DNA of 64,000 nucleotides from positions 193,204 to 257,203 of the forward strand of contig JAXRKP010000465.1 in assembly GCA_037039925.1 (NCBI GenBank). The letters are read 5' to 3'. This document shows positions 12,641-25,689 of the stretch, in pieces; the first letter of the stretch is position 1, and each line of letters begins with the position of its first letter. The notes under the pieces are model-generated. The model saw nothing but the letters and a program-made list of their open reading frames with translations, was not told the origin of the DNA and searched no databases. Position numbers and translations under genes: made by a program. The stretch comes from Doris montereyensis. Its lineage: Eukaryota; Mollusca; Gastropoda; Nudibranchia; Dorididae.

Positions 12641-12794
12641 TCTCTCCTCCCACCACCCCTACACTTTTTAAAATCCCATTCCTGATAGAAAGTTTTAATG
12701 ATTTATAAAAATTTAAAGGTAGTCAAGCCATAACCATACAATTGACTCCTTCACCTTGCCATGAAAGACAAGTGCACTATGTATCTTGCCAACT

Positions 12795-12910
12795 TCTTCC
12801 TTCATGGTGAGGTGATGGGTGCTGATGTGAAGGTCACAGGTTTGATTCTGTCTAGTGATGGGTTTTTTGTTATCCTTTTTGTTTAGTCCCTAGGAGCTAT
12901 CTCATCTGCA
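12795..12910 (+). mobile_element. SINE family C fragment
   Basis: 'catggtgaggtgatgggtgc' plus 'gaaggtcacaggtttgattc' form a tRNA-like head shared with 53800-53960 (+), 53600-53800 (-) and 34020-34185 (-). A 'tttgtttagtccctaggagc' stretch corresponds to the downstream body. Confidence 0.5.
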
Positions 12911-12963
12911 TCCCTATGGGTATCTAGTTAAACATCAAGAAAGGGCACTATAGTTCAACATCA

Positions 12964-12966
<3 letters not shown>

Positions 12967-12997
<31 letters not shown>

Positions 12998-13003
12998 TAC
13001 TAC
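12967..13003. repeat. (ATT)n microsatellite
   Basis: About ten ATT units are followed by ACT units. Confidence 0.95.
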
Positions 13004-13361
13004 TACATAGCTGCCAGTCAGTACATAAAAAACATATTTAGTACATTTTTTGAGCTTTCAGTCCGCACGTCTGTGTTTCCTTGAAAAATACGTACATGAG
13101 GGTTCATTAGTAATTTTTGTTCAAAGAAACCTTAAGTCAACTGCAAAGGCTCAGAGAGTTTGGGATACAAGTCCTAAGACACCCTTCTGAGTTGGCAAAA
13201 CTACCGTTGCACACTGCCAGAAAGGCAAGCCATCAGCCAATATTTCGTTATTTACCGTAACAGAGTTTATATAAGTTGAATCATCAGTGCTTTCTGAAAA
13301 GGAATTAGTTTGCATGCACAGAGTCTGTTTTTAAAAAATTTGAAAAAGTTGGGCAGCTATG

Positions 13362-13379
13362 ATATTATTATTATCATCA

Positions 13380-13416
<37 letters not shown>

Positions 13417-13451
13417 CATCATCAGCATTTTTATTATTATTATTATCATCA

Positions 13452-13486
<35 letters not shown>

Positions 13487-13512
13487 CTTATAAATATTTT
13501 TATTATTATGTA
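13362..13512. repeat. (ATT/ATC)n microsatellite
   Basis: ATT and ATC triplets alternate in blocks. The poly-Ile and poly-Asn open frames over it are artefacts. Confidence 0.95.
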
Positions 13513-13624
13513 TCGTGTCTTTATTTACAATTTTCTCCCTATCCCCTTGCCTCACCGTTTGTCGTTTCTTGCAAGTCAAGAAGTCACACACACGCACACC
13601 TTACATTTAGAGCTTCATTCAACC

Positions 13625-13800
13625 TGGTAGATTTAATGTTTACAATGTTTACATTTAGAGCTTCATTCAACTCTGGTCGTTACAATGTTTACATTTAGAG
13701 CTTTCATTCAATCAACTCTCGTTACAATGTTAACATATCATTACAATGTTTACATTTAGAGCTTCATTCAACTCTGGTCGTTACAATGTTAACATATCAT
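13625..13800. repeat. Tandem repeat, about 45-bp unit, four copies
   Basis: Units share 'acaatgtttacatttagagc' and 'ttcattcaactctggtcgtt'. It ends 45 bp before the acceptor of the main zinc-finger exon. Confidence 0.8.
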
Positions 13801-13845
13801 TATTAGAATTCCTTTTTTTCTTCCTCTTCCCCTCTCTTTCTGCAG

Positions 13846-15495
<1,650 letters not shown>

Positions 15496-15519
15496 GTTGC
15501 CACTGGTGGTGGTAGGCAT

Positions 15520-15980
15520 TGATATTGATATGTGTATGTGTGTGTGTGTGTGCCTGTATTCTTCTGTGCAAAAGACTTGAGCGCTTGCCATAAGCGTCAT
15601 TTTTGTCATCGGGTCAATTTAAAGAATTAACCATTTTTCGCAATTTTCATTGTTCGCTTGCCATCTTTAATGTAATGGATTGGGTGTCGCACTGACATAG
15701 TCCTGACACTGACACCCAGCAGTCATGCAGGGACTATTTCCTTGGTATTTCAGTTTAGGGTATAATATTATTTACATGCTATTGCTAACCTCTTGTAGAT
15801 CCTTGCACTGCACGATGTTTGGAGGTGCTCCTACTTTTTTTTTTTCCGTTGGTGATTTTTACTTCTACCGTCTGAAGCGCTTCCTTTCAGTTCACCTTGT
15901 GGCTGTTTGGTGGCAGTTTCAAGCAGGTCAAAGCCTAGACTTTCAAGGTCTTACATTAGACAAGGTATGATTTAATTTGT
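15520..15980. other. Probable 3' flank of zinc-finger gene
   Basis: It starts with a short TG run (15530-15552) and contains a poly-T tract near 15835. No coding signal is visible. Confidence 0.35.
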
Positions 15981-15984
15981 TTTA

Positions 15985-16205
15985 TTCGTACCGCCTTGTA
16001 AACAGAAAGCCAAGGAAGGGATCTTTTGGATCGCCTTGTAAACAGAAAGCCAAGGAAGGAATCTTTTGTTTTATTCGGACCGCCTTGTAAACAGAAAGCC
16101 AAGGAAGGGATCTTTTGTTTTATTGCATTCGCCTTGTAAACAGAAAGCCAAGGAAGGGATCTTTTGTTTTATTGCACCGCCTTGTAAACAGAAAGCCAAG
16201 GAAGG
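15985..16205. repeat. Tandem array, about 46-bp unit, five copies, made from SINE B
   Basis: The unit is 'gccttgtaaacagaaagcca' plus 'aggaagggatcttttg'. This matches the minus-strand 'gtaaacagccaagggatctt' segment of SINE B, and the array runs directly into a SINE B copy. It therefore looks like local amplification of an internal SINE segment. Confidence 0.85.
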
Positions 16206-16390
16206 GATCTTTGACACGCACACAGTGTTCGTGATCTGCACAACTAGGTGTCGATCCACCGGGGTCGGTGGTTTTGGTTTACTCGGAAAAACTCGAGAAA
16301 ATATTTCAGCCGTCGGGGCTTGAACCCACAACCGTTTGGTTGAGAGGCCATCGCCTACCTCTGAACTACCAGCCCTCTCCCCCTCCCCCA
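16205..16390 (-). mobile_element. SINE family B copy
   Basis: In minus orientation it shows the 'gtgcacagagtg' region, the 'ggtggatcgacacctagt' block and a tRNA-like head whose B box reads 'gggttcaagcccc'. Its inner part has been amplified into the adjoining array. Confidence 0.7.
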
Positions 16391-16569
16391 TCTTTTCCTG
16401 GCACCCCAGAGGGGCTAAAGCAGTTTCTCTGTCATGAGGACTGTAGCGAATGTAAATGAAGGGAAAATATAAAAACTTCCACTTTACTTCCAGGACTTGT
16501 CATGACAAAAAAAAGTTTTTAAATCATCTGAATAGATCCATGGATTGAAATGTGTCTGGGATGGTCAAC

Positions 16570-16574
16570 ATTGT

Positions 16575-16651
<77 letters not shown>

Positions 16652-16652
16652 G
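16570..16652. repeat. (ATT)n microsatellite
   Basis: About 25 ATT units, with poly-Ile and poly-Leu artefact frames. Confidence 0.97.
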
Positions 16653-17044
16653 TTATCTCTTGCCACTGGAACTCCCCATGCTCTTTGTAGAAGGAATATT
16701 CAGTACAGAAAGGCAAAGGCCCAAAACCATACCGCTCATAAATTTGTTATTTAAGAAATGCACTCTATTCTATGTAGGTGAAAGGTGAAACTGAATTTTT
16801 GATATCTATCTGGTATACATCATCTAGGGTTGTGCATGTTCTATAGAATATAGTGTCATAGTAATAGAAAATGAATATTTCTGGAATAGTGAGAATTTTT
16901 TATTTTTTTTTCATTGTTGATCTTTGGTGCTCCGAATGTGTTTCAGTTTCACTTTGCATTCACTCTTTGTTATTATTATTAGTCATTTATGAATTGCAAT
17001 TAGCTGCAACTTGGGATGAGGGCATGGGTGTTAATTTTTTAAAT

Positions 17045-17350
17045 TTGATTTGATGTACCCACATCCACAACTAAAGTTATCTCAAGGTTCTCGTTAGAAT
17101 TTAACATTTTGCCCGGACTGCCCTGTTAACAGCCAAAGGATCTTTAACGTGCACAGAGTGTTGTAATCTGCACGCAGGACCTCCGTTTCAATGTCCGTCT
17201 CCAATAGGACTAAGTGTCGATCCACCTACCTAGACCAGGGGGGTTTTTTGCTTGAAAAAACTCTAGAAAAGTTTCAACTGTTGGTAGGGCTTGAACCCAC
17301 GACCTTTGGGTTGAGAGGCTGATACCTTGCCTCTGGACCACTGGGGTAAT
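17045..17350 (-). mobile_element. SINE family B copy
   Basis: Minus-strand modules in order: B box 'gtgggttcaagccctacc', 'ctaggtaggtggatcgacac', 'cctattggagacgg', 'gaggtcctgcgt', 'taaagatcctttggctgtta' and the tail near 'ttagttgtggatgtgggtac'. This is one of the more complete copies. Confidence 0.75.
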
Positions 17351-17519
17351 GGGGGGGGGAGACATCTAACTAAAACCAATCAAAGATGTCTGCCAGCTAC
17401 ATTATTTGAGCTCTTGGGTATTTTTTTAAATTATTGTTTTATAAACGTTATCAACATCAATAGAGATTTTCAAGCTATGTTAGAGTTGCTTTCATCTGGC
17501 CAGTGTGGGGGAAAGGAAA

Positions 17520-17645
17520 AACTGTTTCTCCAAAGGGAAACGTCCAAAAGCTTGGCAAAGCTAGGATTCAAAAGCCCTTCACCACAGTGTCTCAAGTCTG
17601 ACAGTGGCAGTCTACTCTACCACTGGACCACATGCGCCAGATTTA
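17520..17645 (-). mobile_element. tRNA-like SINE fragment
   Basis: On the minus strand, 'gtggtccagtggtagagtag' followed by a weak B box 'gcttttgaatcctagc' looks like a tRNA-derived SINE head. It is too diverged to assign confidently, although the A-box half is good. Confidence 0.45.
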
Positions 17646-17649
17646 CATG

Positions 17650-18685
17650 TATTTATATTATATTATATCATATATATACATATGATATATCTATCCATCT
17701 ATTTGTAACATTTTCTGTACGGACTGAATTTTGTAGACCTACAAAGTCTATATATATACGAGGGGGCTGAGATGCAAAAAACGCTCTGTCCAAAAGTGAA
17801 AACTTAAGAAAACAATTTTTTTCTTCCTTTAGTTCTAATAAAGCCAGTCAATTTGCTTTTTAGAGCTGAATTATTATAGGATATAGTCAGCTTGAACGAA
17901 AATGATTTCATCATCAAAAAGACTCTTCATTCAAAGTCTGAGATGGGGAAAAAAACTCACAATATGTAAAAAAATAAAAATGGCGCATATCAGGTTTTAC
18001 GTCTCACCCCCTCATACATATATATGTGAAAGATTTGTGTTCAATAGTAAAATACAAGTCAAATCCTACTACAATTGTCTCAGGTTAAGTGCACACCACC
18101 TCAGAATAGGGGGTCACCTACTAAGAGCATGATCATCACGCAGTTTTGCTCTCTCTCTCTCTCTCTAAATTTACCTCGCCAGGATTGCAGAGAAACGAAG
18201 CCGGCTAACTGCATGCTTTTGGACATTTTGCGTACAGCTAATGGATTCAGAACAAAATGTTACTCTTACTCTTGATAGTTTTTTTATTTTACGCTAATTT
18301 AAACACTCAGCATAACTTCTTTTATAGGTAAAATTTGTAGTTGGGTTGTTTTTTAAATATTTTTGTCAGTAAATGTGGCTTGTGCTTGAAGTACTAAGCA
18401 AACTTTCTTTTGTGGGGGAAATTTGCATGTATATGTTTGAAAGTCAAAGTAAAGAAAATTTGACATACCGGTAAATAATTTATTTGAGCAATGAGTTGGG
18501 TTTTTTTACAGGTATTTCCATAGAACAACATGTGTCACGAACACTGGACAAATGTTTGTCTCAGATTAAAGTATAAAAAAAAACAACTCAAAAAGCCCGA
18601 CGCTTAATTTTGATATTTTGAGGGTAGCAGGTTTTGCTTACCAACAACACCTGTCAATGTGACTGTAAGGTGTTTAGGTGAAAGC
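17650..18685. other. No gene recognised
   Basis: AT-rich spacer with a TATATATCATATG-like tract near 17660-17700 and a short CT run near 18150. No coding or RNA gene signal is visible. Confidence 0.4.
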
Positions 18686-18689
18686 TGAT

Positions 18690-18912
18690 TTTGTGAAAGA
18701 CCCAATTTTGTTTAGGTGAAATTTGCTGACCCAATTTTAAACAAAAGAAATATGAACGATCCAATTTTAACCAAAAGAAATATGAACTGTGACCCAATTT
18801 TAACCAAAAGAAATTTGAACTGTGACCCAATTTAAACAAAAGAAATTTGAACTGTGACCCAATTTAACCAAAAGAAATTTGAACTGTGACCCAATTTTAA
18901 CCAAAAGAAACT
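18690..18912. repeat. Minisatellite, about 31-bp unit, seven copies
   Basis: The unit 'gacccaattttaaccaaaag' plus 'aaatttgaact' shows small indels in the A and T runs. Confidence 0.9.
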
Positions 18913-19556
18913 TTAAGAGAAAGAGAAAGGCACCTGGATGGAAATAGAATCGAAGGGACGAAATGCATGTCAAATTTGTGTCAAAAGTAGAGAACTAATT
19001 TGCCTACCGTTTTGTTTTTTTAATTTTTTTTTTTGTGAGACAGGACAATTGACGACTAGATTAGGTCACTTGACAACTAGAACAATTGTGACTGTGAATT
19101 TGATAATGATAATAATAAAAAATTCCACAATCGAGATATGTAAGGACAAATAATGTATTGAAACGGGTTGACTGAATCTACAAATGTTGTGTTTGATGAA
19201 TTATAAGGAATGTTGTTCGTAATGTTACACAAAATGTTTGAGACCTTTCACTTCTGCCGCTGCCATTACTGATGCCATTATTGACCTATCAATAAGAAAA
19301 ACCAATTCTCGAAGATACAATCTACTTACTTTTACTGATGTTGTCGTTGTCAATGTGTCATGAAGGGTAGTGTGTATTATCATTTGTTTTGTTTTGTTTT
19401 TGTGTGTTTTTAAGTCAATGCATAATGTATTTTTCATGTAATATAGATTATATTTCTTCTGCTATGTATTACATTATATAGTATAAACGTATAATATTTT
19501 GGTCTCATTGTAAGCTCTAAGAGGAGTATGATACATAATATGATTGTTATTATACA

Positions 19557-19650
19557 GTGAAACCGGTTATAACAGGATTGATGGGAAAGAAACTACATTC
19601 CTGTTGTTATTAGTGTTATAACTATAACCAATTCCTCTTATAATTATAAG
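19557..19650. mobile_element. End of a pogo/Tigger-like element
   Basis: 'acagtgaaaccggttataac' plus 'agga', followed by 'ttataaccaattcctcttat', matches the style of the end at 39434-39510 and the well-known CAGT...GTTATAAC ends of pogo/Tigger-type MITEs. Only one end is seen. Confidence 0.45.
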
Positions 19651-19654
19651 TATA

Positions 19655-19965
19655 TTTTATAAGGCGAAATATGACAATAAGTGACAACTCCACTATTAAA
19701 GACAGAACAAACACGTGCCGTTTAGGGTATAACCCTTCGTCAGACAACAAACGAGAAATATTTAGAATCTAGATCTAAGCACTACCTCAGGCATCACACA
19801 ATGTGATGTCAAAAGAAAAACAGAAAGGAGAAAGAAAGAAAGAAAAAAGACACAGACAGTGATGATAAGAAACGTAGTAGAGGGGGGTGTGAAGAATGAG
19901 CGAGAGTGGAACGTTCAGATCTAGAAAAATAAAAATATGAAAATAAGTACCGGGTAAAGTAATAA
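19655..19965 (-). mobile_element. TIR element copy with decayed hammerhead-like core
   Basis: It begins with the family TIR ('tatgacaataagtgacaact', then 'ccactattaaagacagaac'). On the minus strand at 19743-19720 it carries CTGACGA, a short hairpin and TAAAC in place of GAAAC. The interior through 19965 matches the reverse complement of 46395-46610. The second TIR is not seen; a GA microsatellite follows. Confidence 0.6.
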
Positions 19966-19971
19966 AAGGTG

Positions 19972-19974
<3 letters not shown>

Positions 19975-20031
<57 letters not shown>
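19975..20031. repeat. (GA)n microsatellite
   Basis: An unbroken GA run that adjoins the TIR element copy. Confidence 0.97.
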
Positions 20032-20033
<2 letters not shown>

Positions 20034-20154
20034 CGTGTAAAAGTATGGAAACAAGAACGAAAAATAGGATAACTATAAGACTTGATCTATATCTTACTGG
20101 GTCGAGAAAGAAGAAATGATAGAGAATGAATGAAAGGAAGTATCAATCAAGGTA

Positions 20155-21470
20155 AAAATTTACATTGAAGGTGCGAAATGTATGTAAATTACAAATTTCA
20201 AAAAATGGCAGTTAGCACTAGCTGATGCTTTCCAATTTCAAAAATGTTCCAAGTTATCTGAAATTTCAAAAAATGGCAGTTAGCGCTAGCTGATGCTTTC
20301 CAAGTTGCAAGTTATCTGAAATTTCAAAAAATGGCAGTTAGCGCTAGCTGATGCTTTCCAAGTTGCAAGTTATCTGAAATTTCAAAAAATGCCAGGTAGC
20401 ACTAGCTGATGCTTTCCAAGTTCCAAGTTATCTGAAATTTCAAAAAATGCCAGTTAGCACTAGCTGATGCTTTCCAAGTTGCAAGTTATCTGAAATTTCA
20501 AAAATGGCAGTTAGCGCTAGCTGATGCTTTCCAAGTTTGCAAGTTATCTGAACTTTCAAAAAATGCCAGTCAGCATTAGCTGATGCTTTCCAAGTTGCAA
20601 GTTATCTGAACTTTCAAAAAATGCCAGGTAGCACTAGCTGATGCTTTCCAAGTTGCAAGTTATCTGAAATTTCAAAAAATGCCAGTCAGCATTAGCTGAT
20701 GCTTTCCAAGTTGCAAGTTATCTGAAATTTCAAAAAATGCCAGTCAGCATTAGCTGATGCTTTCCAAGTTGCAAGTTATCTGAAATTTCAAAAAATGCCA
20801 GTCAGCATTAGCTGATGCTTTCCAAGTTGCAAGTTATCTGAAACAAAAAATGCCAGTCAGCATTCTTTGATGCTTTCCAAGTTGCAAGTTATCTGAACTT
20901 TCAAAAATGCCAGTCAGCATTAGCTGATGATGCAAGTTATCTGAAATTTCAAAAATGCCAGTCAGCACTAGCTGATGCTTTCCAAGTTGCAAGTTATCTG
21001 AACTTTCAAAAAATGCCAGTCAGCATTAGCTGATGCTTTCCAAGTTATAAGTTATCTGAAATTTCCAAAAATGCCAGTCAGCACTAGCTGATGCTTTCCA
21101 AGTTGCAAGTTATCTGAACTTTCAAAAAATGCCAGGTAGCACTAGCTGATGCTTTCCAAGTTGCAAATTATCTGAAATTTCAAAAAATGCCAGTCAGCAT
21201 TAGCTGATGCTTCCAAGTTGCAGGTTATCTGAACTTTCAAAAAATGCCAGTCAGCATTAGCTGATGCTTTCCAAGTTGCAAGTTATCTGAAATTTCAAAA
21301 AATGCCAGTCAGCACTAGCTGATGCTTTCCAAAAGTTATCTGAACTTTCCAAAAAATGCCAGGTAGCACTAGCTGATGCTTTCCAAGTTGCAAGTTATCT
21401 GAAATTTCAAAAAATGCCAGGTCAGCACTAGCTGATGCTTTCCAAGTTATACACACACTACACACGCAAG
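20155..21470. repeat. Satellite-like array, about 57-bp unit, more than 20 copies
   Basis: Unit blocks are 'aagttatctgaaatttcaaa', 'aaatgccagtcagcattagc' and 'tgatgctttccaagttgc'. Sub-variants (TTAGCACT, CAGCATT, AGGTAGCACT) alternate, suggesting higher-order exchange. After 21470 it degrades, and at 21590-21720 unit fragments are interleaved with other repeats. Confidence 0.97.
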
Positions 21471-21719
21471 TTATTTTCTGATTTACTTTCCACGTTGCCA
21501 CAATCTTGTAAGATGTGGTCTTTTTCCTTCCCAGTCAGCGTGTAGTAGCTGCTTTGTAAGATTAAGAGGTTGATTTGAATAGAGCCAAAAAATGCCAGTC
21601 AGCACTAGCTGATCCTGTTCTAACCGGTTTCCTGTTATCTGGTGCTGAACTTTCAAAATAATGCCTACTGGACATTATTATTTATGCTTTCACCCATTTT
21701 CAAGTTATACTGAGGCGGG

Positions 21720-21850
21720 CGTTTCAAAAAATCCCAGTTTCCTTTCCTTCTTTCTTTTTATCTTACGGTTTTCTCTTATTTTGACTGATATTGATATCAC
21801 CACAAAGGTGGACGGTAAATTTTCAATGAAACAAACAAACGAATTAATAC
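21720..21850 (+). mobile_element. Dispersed repeat family D copy
   Basis: It runs from 'tttcctttccttctttcttt' through 'gatatcaccacaaaggtgga' and 'cggtaaattttcaatg' to an AAACAAACAAAC tail. The near-identical copy at 22185 suggests a local duplication. Confidence 0.65.
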
Positions 21851-22184
21851 TGGGACACACATCATCACCATCAACTTATTTTCTGTACTTGACTTTGACA
21901 CATGACACGTTGCCACAATCTTGTAAGACCTCTGAGGTCTATCCACCCTGTGCCATTCTTCGTGCTAGTAGCTGCTGTTGTTCTTTTCCAAAAGGTTCAT
22001 TTTGCCTTTCTCCCATATTCTGCATGACTGCATGGCTTTTCTCTCCACTGTTCCTGTCCCCCATTCATTTTCCTGTTATAACGGGTGCTGTTGACTGGTA
22101 GAGCTTAAGCTAATTTAAGTGGCGTCTTTAGGATCGATTAAATTTATGTATTTCGACCTTGACCTTTTCTCTTACAACTTTCCC

Positions 22185-22318
22185 GGGCGTTGCTGGTAGG
22201 TCCGATTTTCCTTTCCTTCTTTTTGATCTTACGGTTTTCTCTTATTTTTACCCTGATATTGATATCACCACAAAGTCACACGCACAAATTCATGAATGAA
22301 ACAAACAAAAATTGTAAT
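22185..22318 (+). mobile_element. Dispersed repeat family D copy
   Basis: It begins 'ggcgttgctggtaggtccga' and shares 'cttacggttttctcttattt' and 'gatatcaccacaaag' with the copy at 21720. It ends 'gaatgaaacaaacaaa'. Confidence 0.65.
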
Positions 22319-22689
22319 GATGCTTATGGACCCAATGTGTTACTGTTACTGCATAGCCCTCTACTCTCTCATTTAGGTACCGCGACATTAGTGACAAGGC
22401 CTTACTTAAAGTTAAAGAGAAACTGAGTTTGCCTCTGAAATGGGTCGACCACCCTGTGTCCATGCGTGCTTCCTGTAGAACTAGGCCTTGTTCTTTAACT
22501 AGACTTAGATCTAGATCTAGGTCAAATGCGAATGCGTGCACTGCTTTCATCATCCGCTAAGTTTCGGTTCCCCCGATGATGTCATTTGTGCCTCTGAAGA
22601 GATCAGAGAGAGAGAGTGAGTTGGCGTCGTCACACGTATGGGTTGAGGCTCGAACTTTTCGATCTTGTGTTGCTTCTCTTAATCTTAGT

Positions 22690-23990
22690 AAGCCAATAGG
22701 AATTCAAAAGATCTTCAAAGTCCAGTCTTGACAACTTTATCTCTTTAACTTGATCTTCAAAGTCCAGTCTTGTGTTGCTTCTAGTTTCTTAAAAAAATAT
22801 GATCTTCAAAGTCCAATCTTGTGTTGCTTCGTATCTCTTTAAGCTTGATCTTCAAAGTCCAGTCTTGTGTTAATCTATCTCTTTAAGCTTGATCTTAAGT
22901 CCGGCCTTGTGTTGCTTCTATCTCTTTAAGTTAAGCTTGATCTTCAAAGTCCGGCCTTGTGTTCTTCTATCTCTCTCTTGATCTTCAAAGTACCGGCGAC
23001 TTGTGACAAGGCTTCTATCTCTTTAAGCTTGATCTTCAAAAGTCCGGCCTTGTGTTGCTTCTATCTCTTTAAGTTTAAGCTTGATCTTGTCCGGCCTTGT
23101 GTTGCTTCTATCTCTTTAAGTTTAGGCTTGATCTTCAAAGTCCGGCCTTGTGTTGCTTTTATCTCTTTAAGTTTAAGCGATCTTCAAAGTCCGGCCTTGT
23201 GTTGCTTCTATCTCTTTTAAGTTTAAGCTTGATCTTCAAAGTCGGCCTTGTGTTGCTTCTATCTCTTTATTTAAGTTTAGTTGATCTTCAAAGTCCGGCC
23301 TTGTGTTGCTTCTATCTCTTTAAGTTTGAGTTGATCTTCAAAGTCCGGCCTTGTGTTGCTTCTATCTTAAGTTTTAAGCTTGAAGCCAAAGTCCGGCCTT
23401 GTGTTGCTTCTATCTCTTTAAACTTGATCTTCAAAGTCCGGCCTTGTGTTGCTTCTATCTCTTTAAGCTTGATCTTCAAAGTCCAGTCTTGTGTTGCTTC
23501 TATCTCTTTTAGTCCAGTCTTGTGTTCTTCTAAGTCTTTTAGTCCAGTCTTGTGTTGCTTCTATCTCTTTTAGTCCAGTCTTGTGTTGCTTTCTATCTCT
23601 TTTAGCTTGATCTTCAAAGTCCAGTCTTGTGTTGCTTCTCTATCTCTTTAAGCTTGATCTTCAAAGTCCAGTCTTGTGTTGCTTCTCTATCTCTTTTAGC
23701 TTGATCTTCAAAGTCCAGTCTTGTGTTGCTTCTCTATCTCTTTTAGCTTGATCTTCAAAGTCCAGTCTTGTGTTGCTTCTATCTCTTTTAGCTTGATCTT
23801 CAAAGTCCAGTCTTGTGTTGCTTCTCTATCTCTTTAATTAAACTCGACCTTCAAAGTCCAATCTTGTGTTGCTTCTACTATCTCTTTAAAGTTTAAGCTT
23901 GATTTAGTCCAGTCTTGTGTTGCTTTGATCTATTTAAGTAAGTTTAAGCTCGACCTTCGAACTTTGAAGTCCAATCCTCCTATGCTACTT
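22690..23990. repeat. Minisatellite, about 45-48 bp unit, about 27 copies
   Basis: Unit blocks are 'ttgatcttcaaagtccggcc' and 'ttgtgttgcttctatctctt' plus 'taagc'. GTCCGG dominates in the middle and GTCCAG at both sides. The 158-codon frame inside is an artefact. Confidence 0.97.
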
Positions 23991-25065
23991 CGCGTTTTAG
24001 TTTTAGGATTTACGTTGGAACTTTTTGGGAGGAAAAGGATGGATGATTGCAGAAATTGAACAGGAGACAAATGCAGAGGAAGTGAAAGAAGTAGCAAATC
24101 AGACCAAACATTACAAGTTACAACCCATTAATAAATTACAGGGGGAAACCATCTAGATCTAGAATAGATAATACTAATAATAGATAAAATAACCCCCTCC
24201 ACCCCATTTTGTGTGTGTTTACTGGGTTCAAATCTATTTCTACCGCCTACATACATATGTATATTCTAATCTAGATCTAGAATTTGTAGTAGAATTATTG
24301 GTGTTGTTGTTACTAATATTACTTAGCTTATCAGTAGTAGTACCGGTAGTAGTAGTAGTAGTAGTAGTAGTAGAGTATTATTATTGCATGTATTGTTGTA
24401 TTCCTATCGTTGTTAGCAATGGTAGAGTAGACCTAGTAGTGTATGTATTAGCATTATAGATGTTGTGAAGAAGAAGAGAAATAGAATGAAGAAGAAGTAG
24501 AAGAGTTTGTTGTTGTGGATCCCACGTTCCACACTAGACATGCACAGCAGTTGCATATTTGAAGGGGTCTGTTCAATAGTGTGCCTATGTCGTCCATTTT
24601 TCGTGAAAAAAACGAGATAGAGAGATAATCCTAGGGAATAAAAGGAAATCATGCTTCCAGAAGAGTATGAAAGTGATATGATAAAAACACATCCCATTTT
24701 TAACCGATTGAAACTGGAATTCTCACAGCCATCTGTGTCTAAGTCCATCTGTGTCTAAGTCCATCTGTGTCTAAGTCTAAGTAAGTCCATTGTTTTTGGT
24801 ATTTTTCTCTAAATGGCATAATTGGGACTTAGGCGCACTATTGAAATGACCCCTTCATTTATTTCTCGACTTTCATTATGTATGTTGCTTTCTGTCTCAT
24901 TACAATTGTTGTTGTTGTTGTTGTTCTTGACGCTGCTACTTATGGAGCCTATGTTGTTGTTGTGACGACATAAGAACGAGCTCGATCTTGCCTGCGAGGC
25001 TCAATCTTTGAAGTCCACTTGAAAGATCGAAAAGCTCGATCTTAAGCTCGAACTTTGCCCTGCTC
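23991..25065. other. No gene recognised
   Basis: It contains AGATCTAG steps (24150-24165 and 24270-24285), a (GTA)n run (24335-24376), a triplicated 'tccatctgtgtctaag' (24727-24775) and a TTG run (24908-24925). The 24980-25060 stretch repeats 'gctcgatctt' in both orientations. No exon is supported. Confidence 0.45.
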
Positions 25066-25067
25066 TA

Positions 25068-25215
25068 GTTGGCGGAGGCTGCTGGTAGGCCCTTCTTTCT
25101 TTTCCTTCTTTCACTTATCTCTCGTCTTGTTGTTTCCTCTTGTCTTAATTCACCCTGAGATCACCACAATGGTAAACGGGGGTAAATTTCAATGATGAAA
25201 CAAACAAAATCTTCC
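25068..25215 (+). mobile_element. Dispersed repeat family D copy
   Basis: It starts 'ggctgctggtaggcccttct', contains 'aattcaccctgagatcacca' and 'caatggtaaacgg', and ends 'caatgatgaaacaaacaaaa'. Confidence 0.65.
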
Positions 25216-25689
25216 TTCCTTGGCCTTCATGGCGTTTGATGTGGCAATGGCACATATTTATATTATGTAAATATCATCATTATTTCTTAGTGTTTATAAA
25301 ATTCCTTTTCTATATTGATATCTACATGTATATATCCTCTTTCAAGTACAATAAATGCTTATATTATTATATATTATAATATTAACTTTACGTACATGTG
25401 TCCTGTAACTATTTTATACCTCAATTGATTTCTAGTCTCTGTTCTCATCATATGCCAGATTTGTTTTGACTTTTGATAGATATTCTATATACAATGTACA
25501 ACGTATTATAATATGTTTCCTCTTCATTTCATATTCAATAAGATTTTATGAACGAATAAAGTAATTTCACTAGGCAACAGAAGTCTTCACGTTTTTGCAT
25601 GTGTTGTAGTTCTACACTTACACAGCAAAGTTATCACAAGCATGTTATTGTTATTGTTATTGTTGTTGTTAGATAGCTCGAGCACTGAG

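Noticed and set aside
11229..12685. Long frames on both strands between 11229 and 12685
   Set aside because: They are translations of the 33-bp minisatellite.
20155..21470. CRISPR-like array of repeats and spacers
   Set aside because: Units are contiguous without unique spacers and the DNA is clearly eukaryotic.
22957..23573. Plus-strand frames of 87 and 158 codons
   Set aside because: They are produced by the 45-48 bp minisatellite and have no start, splice or domain support.
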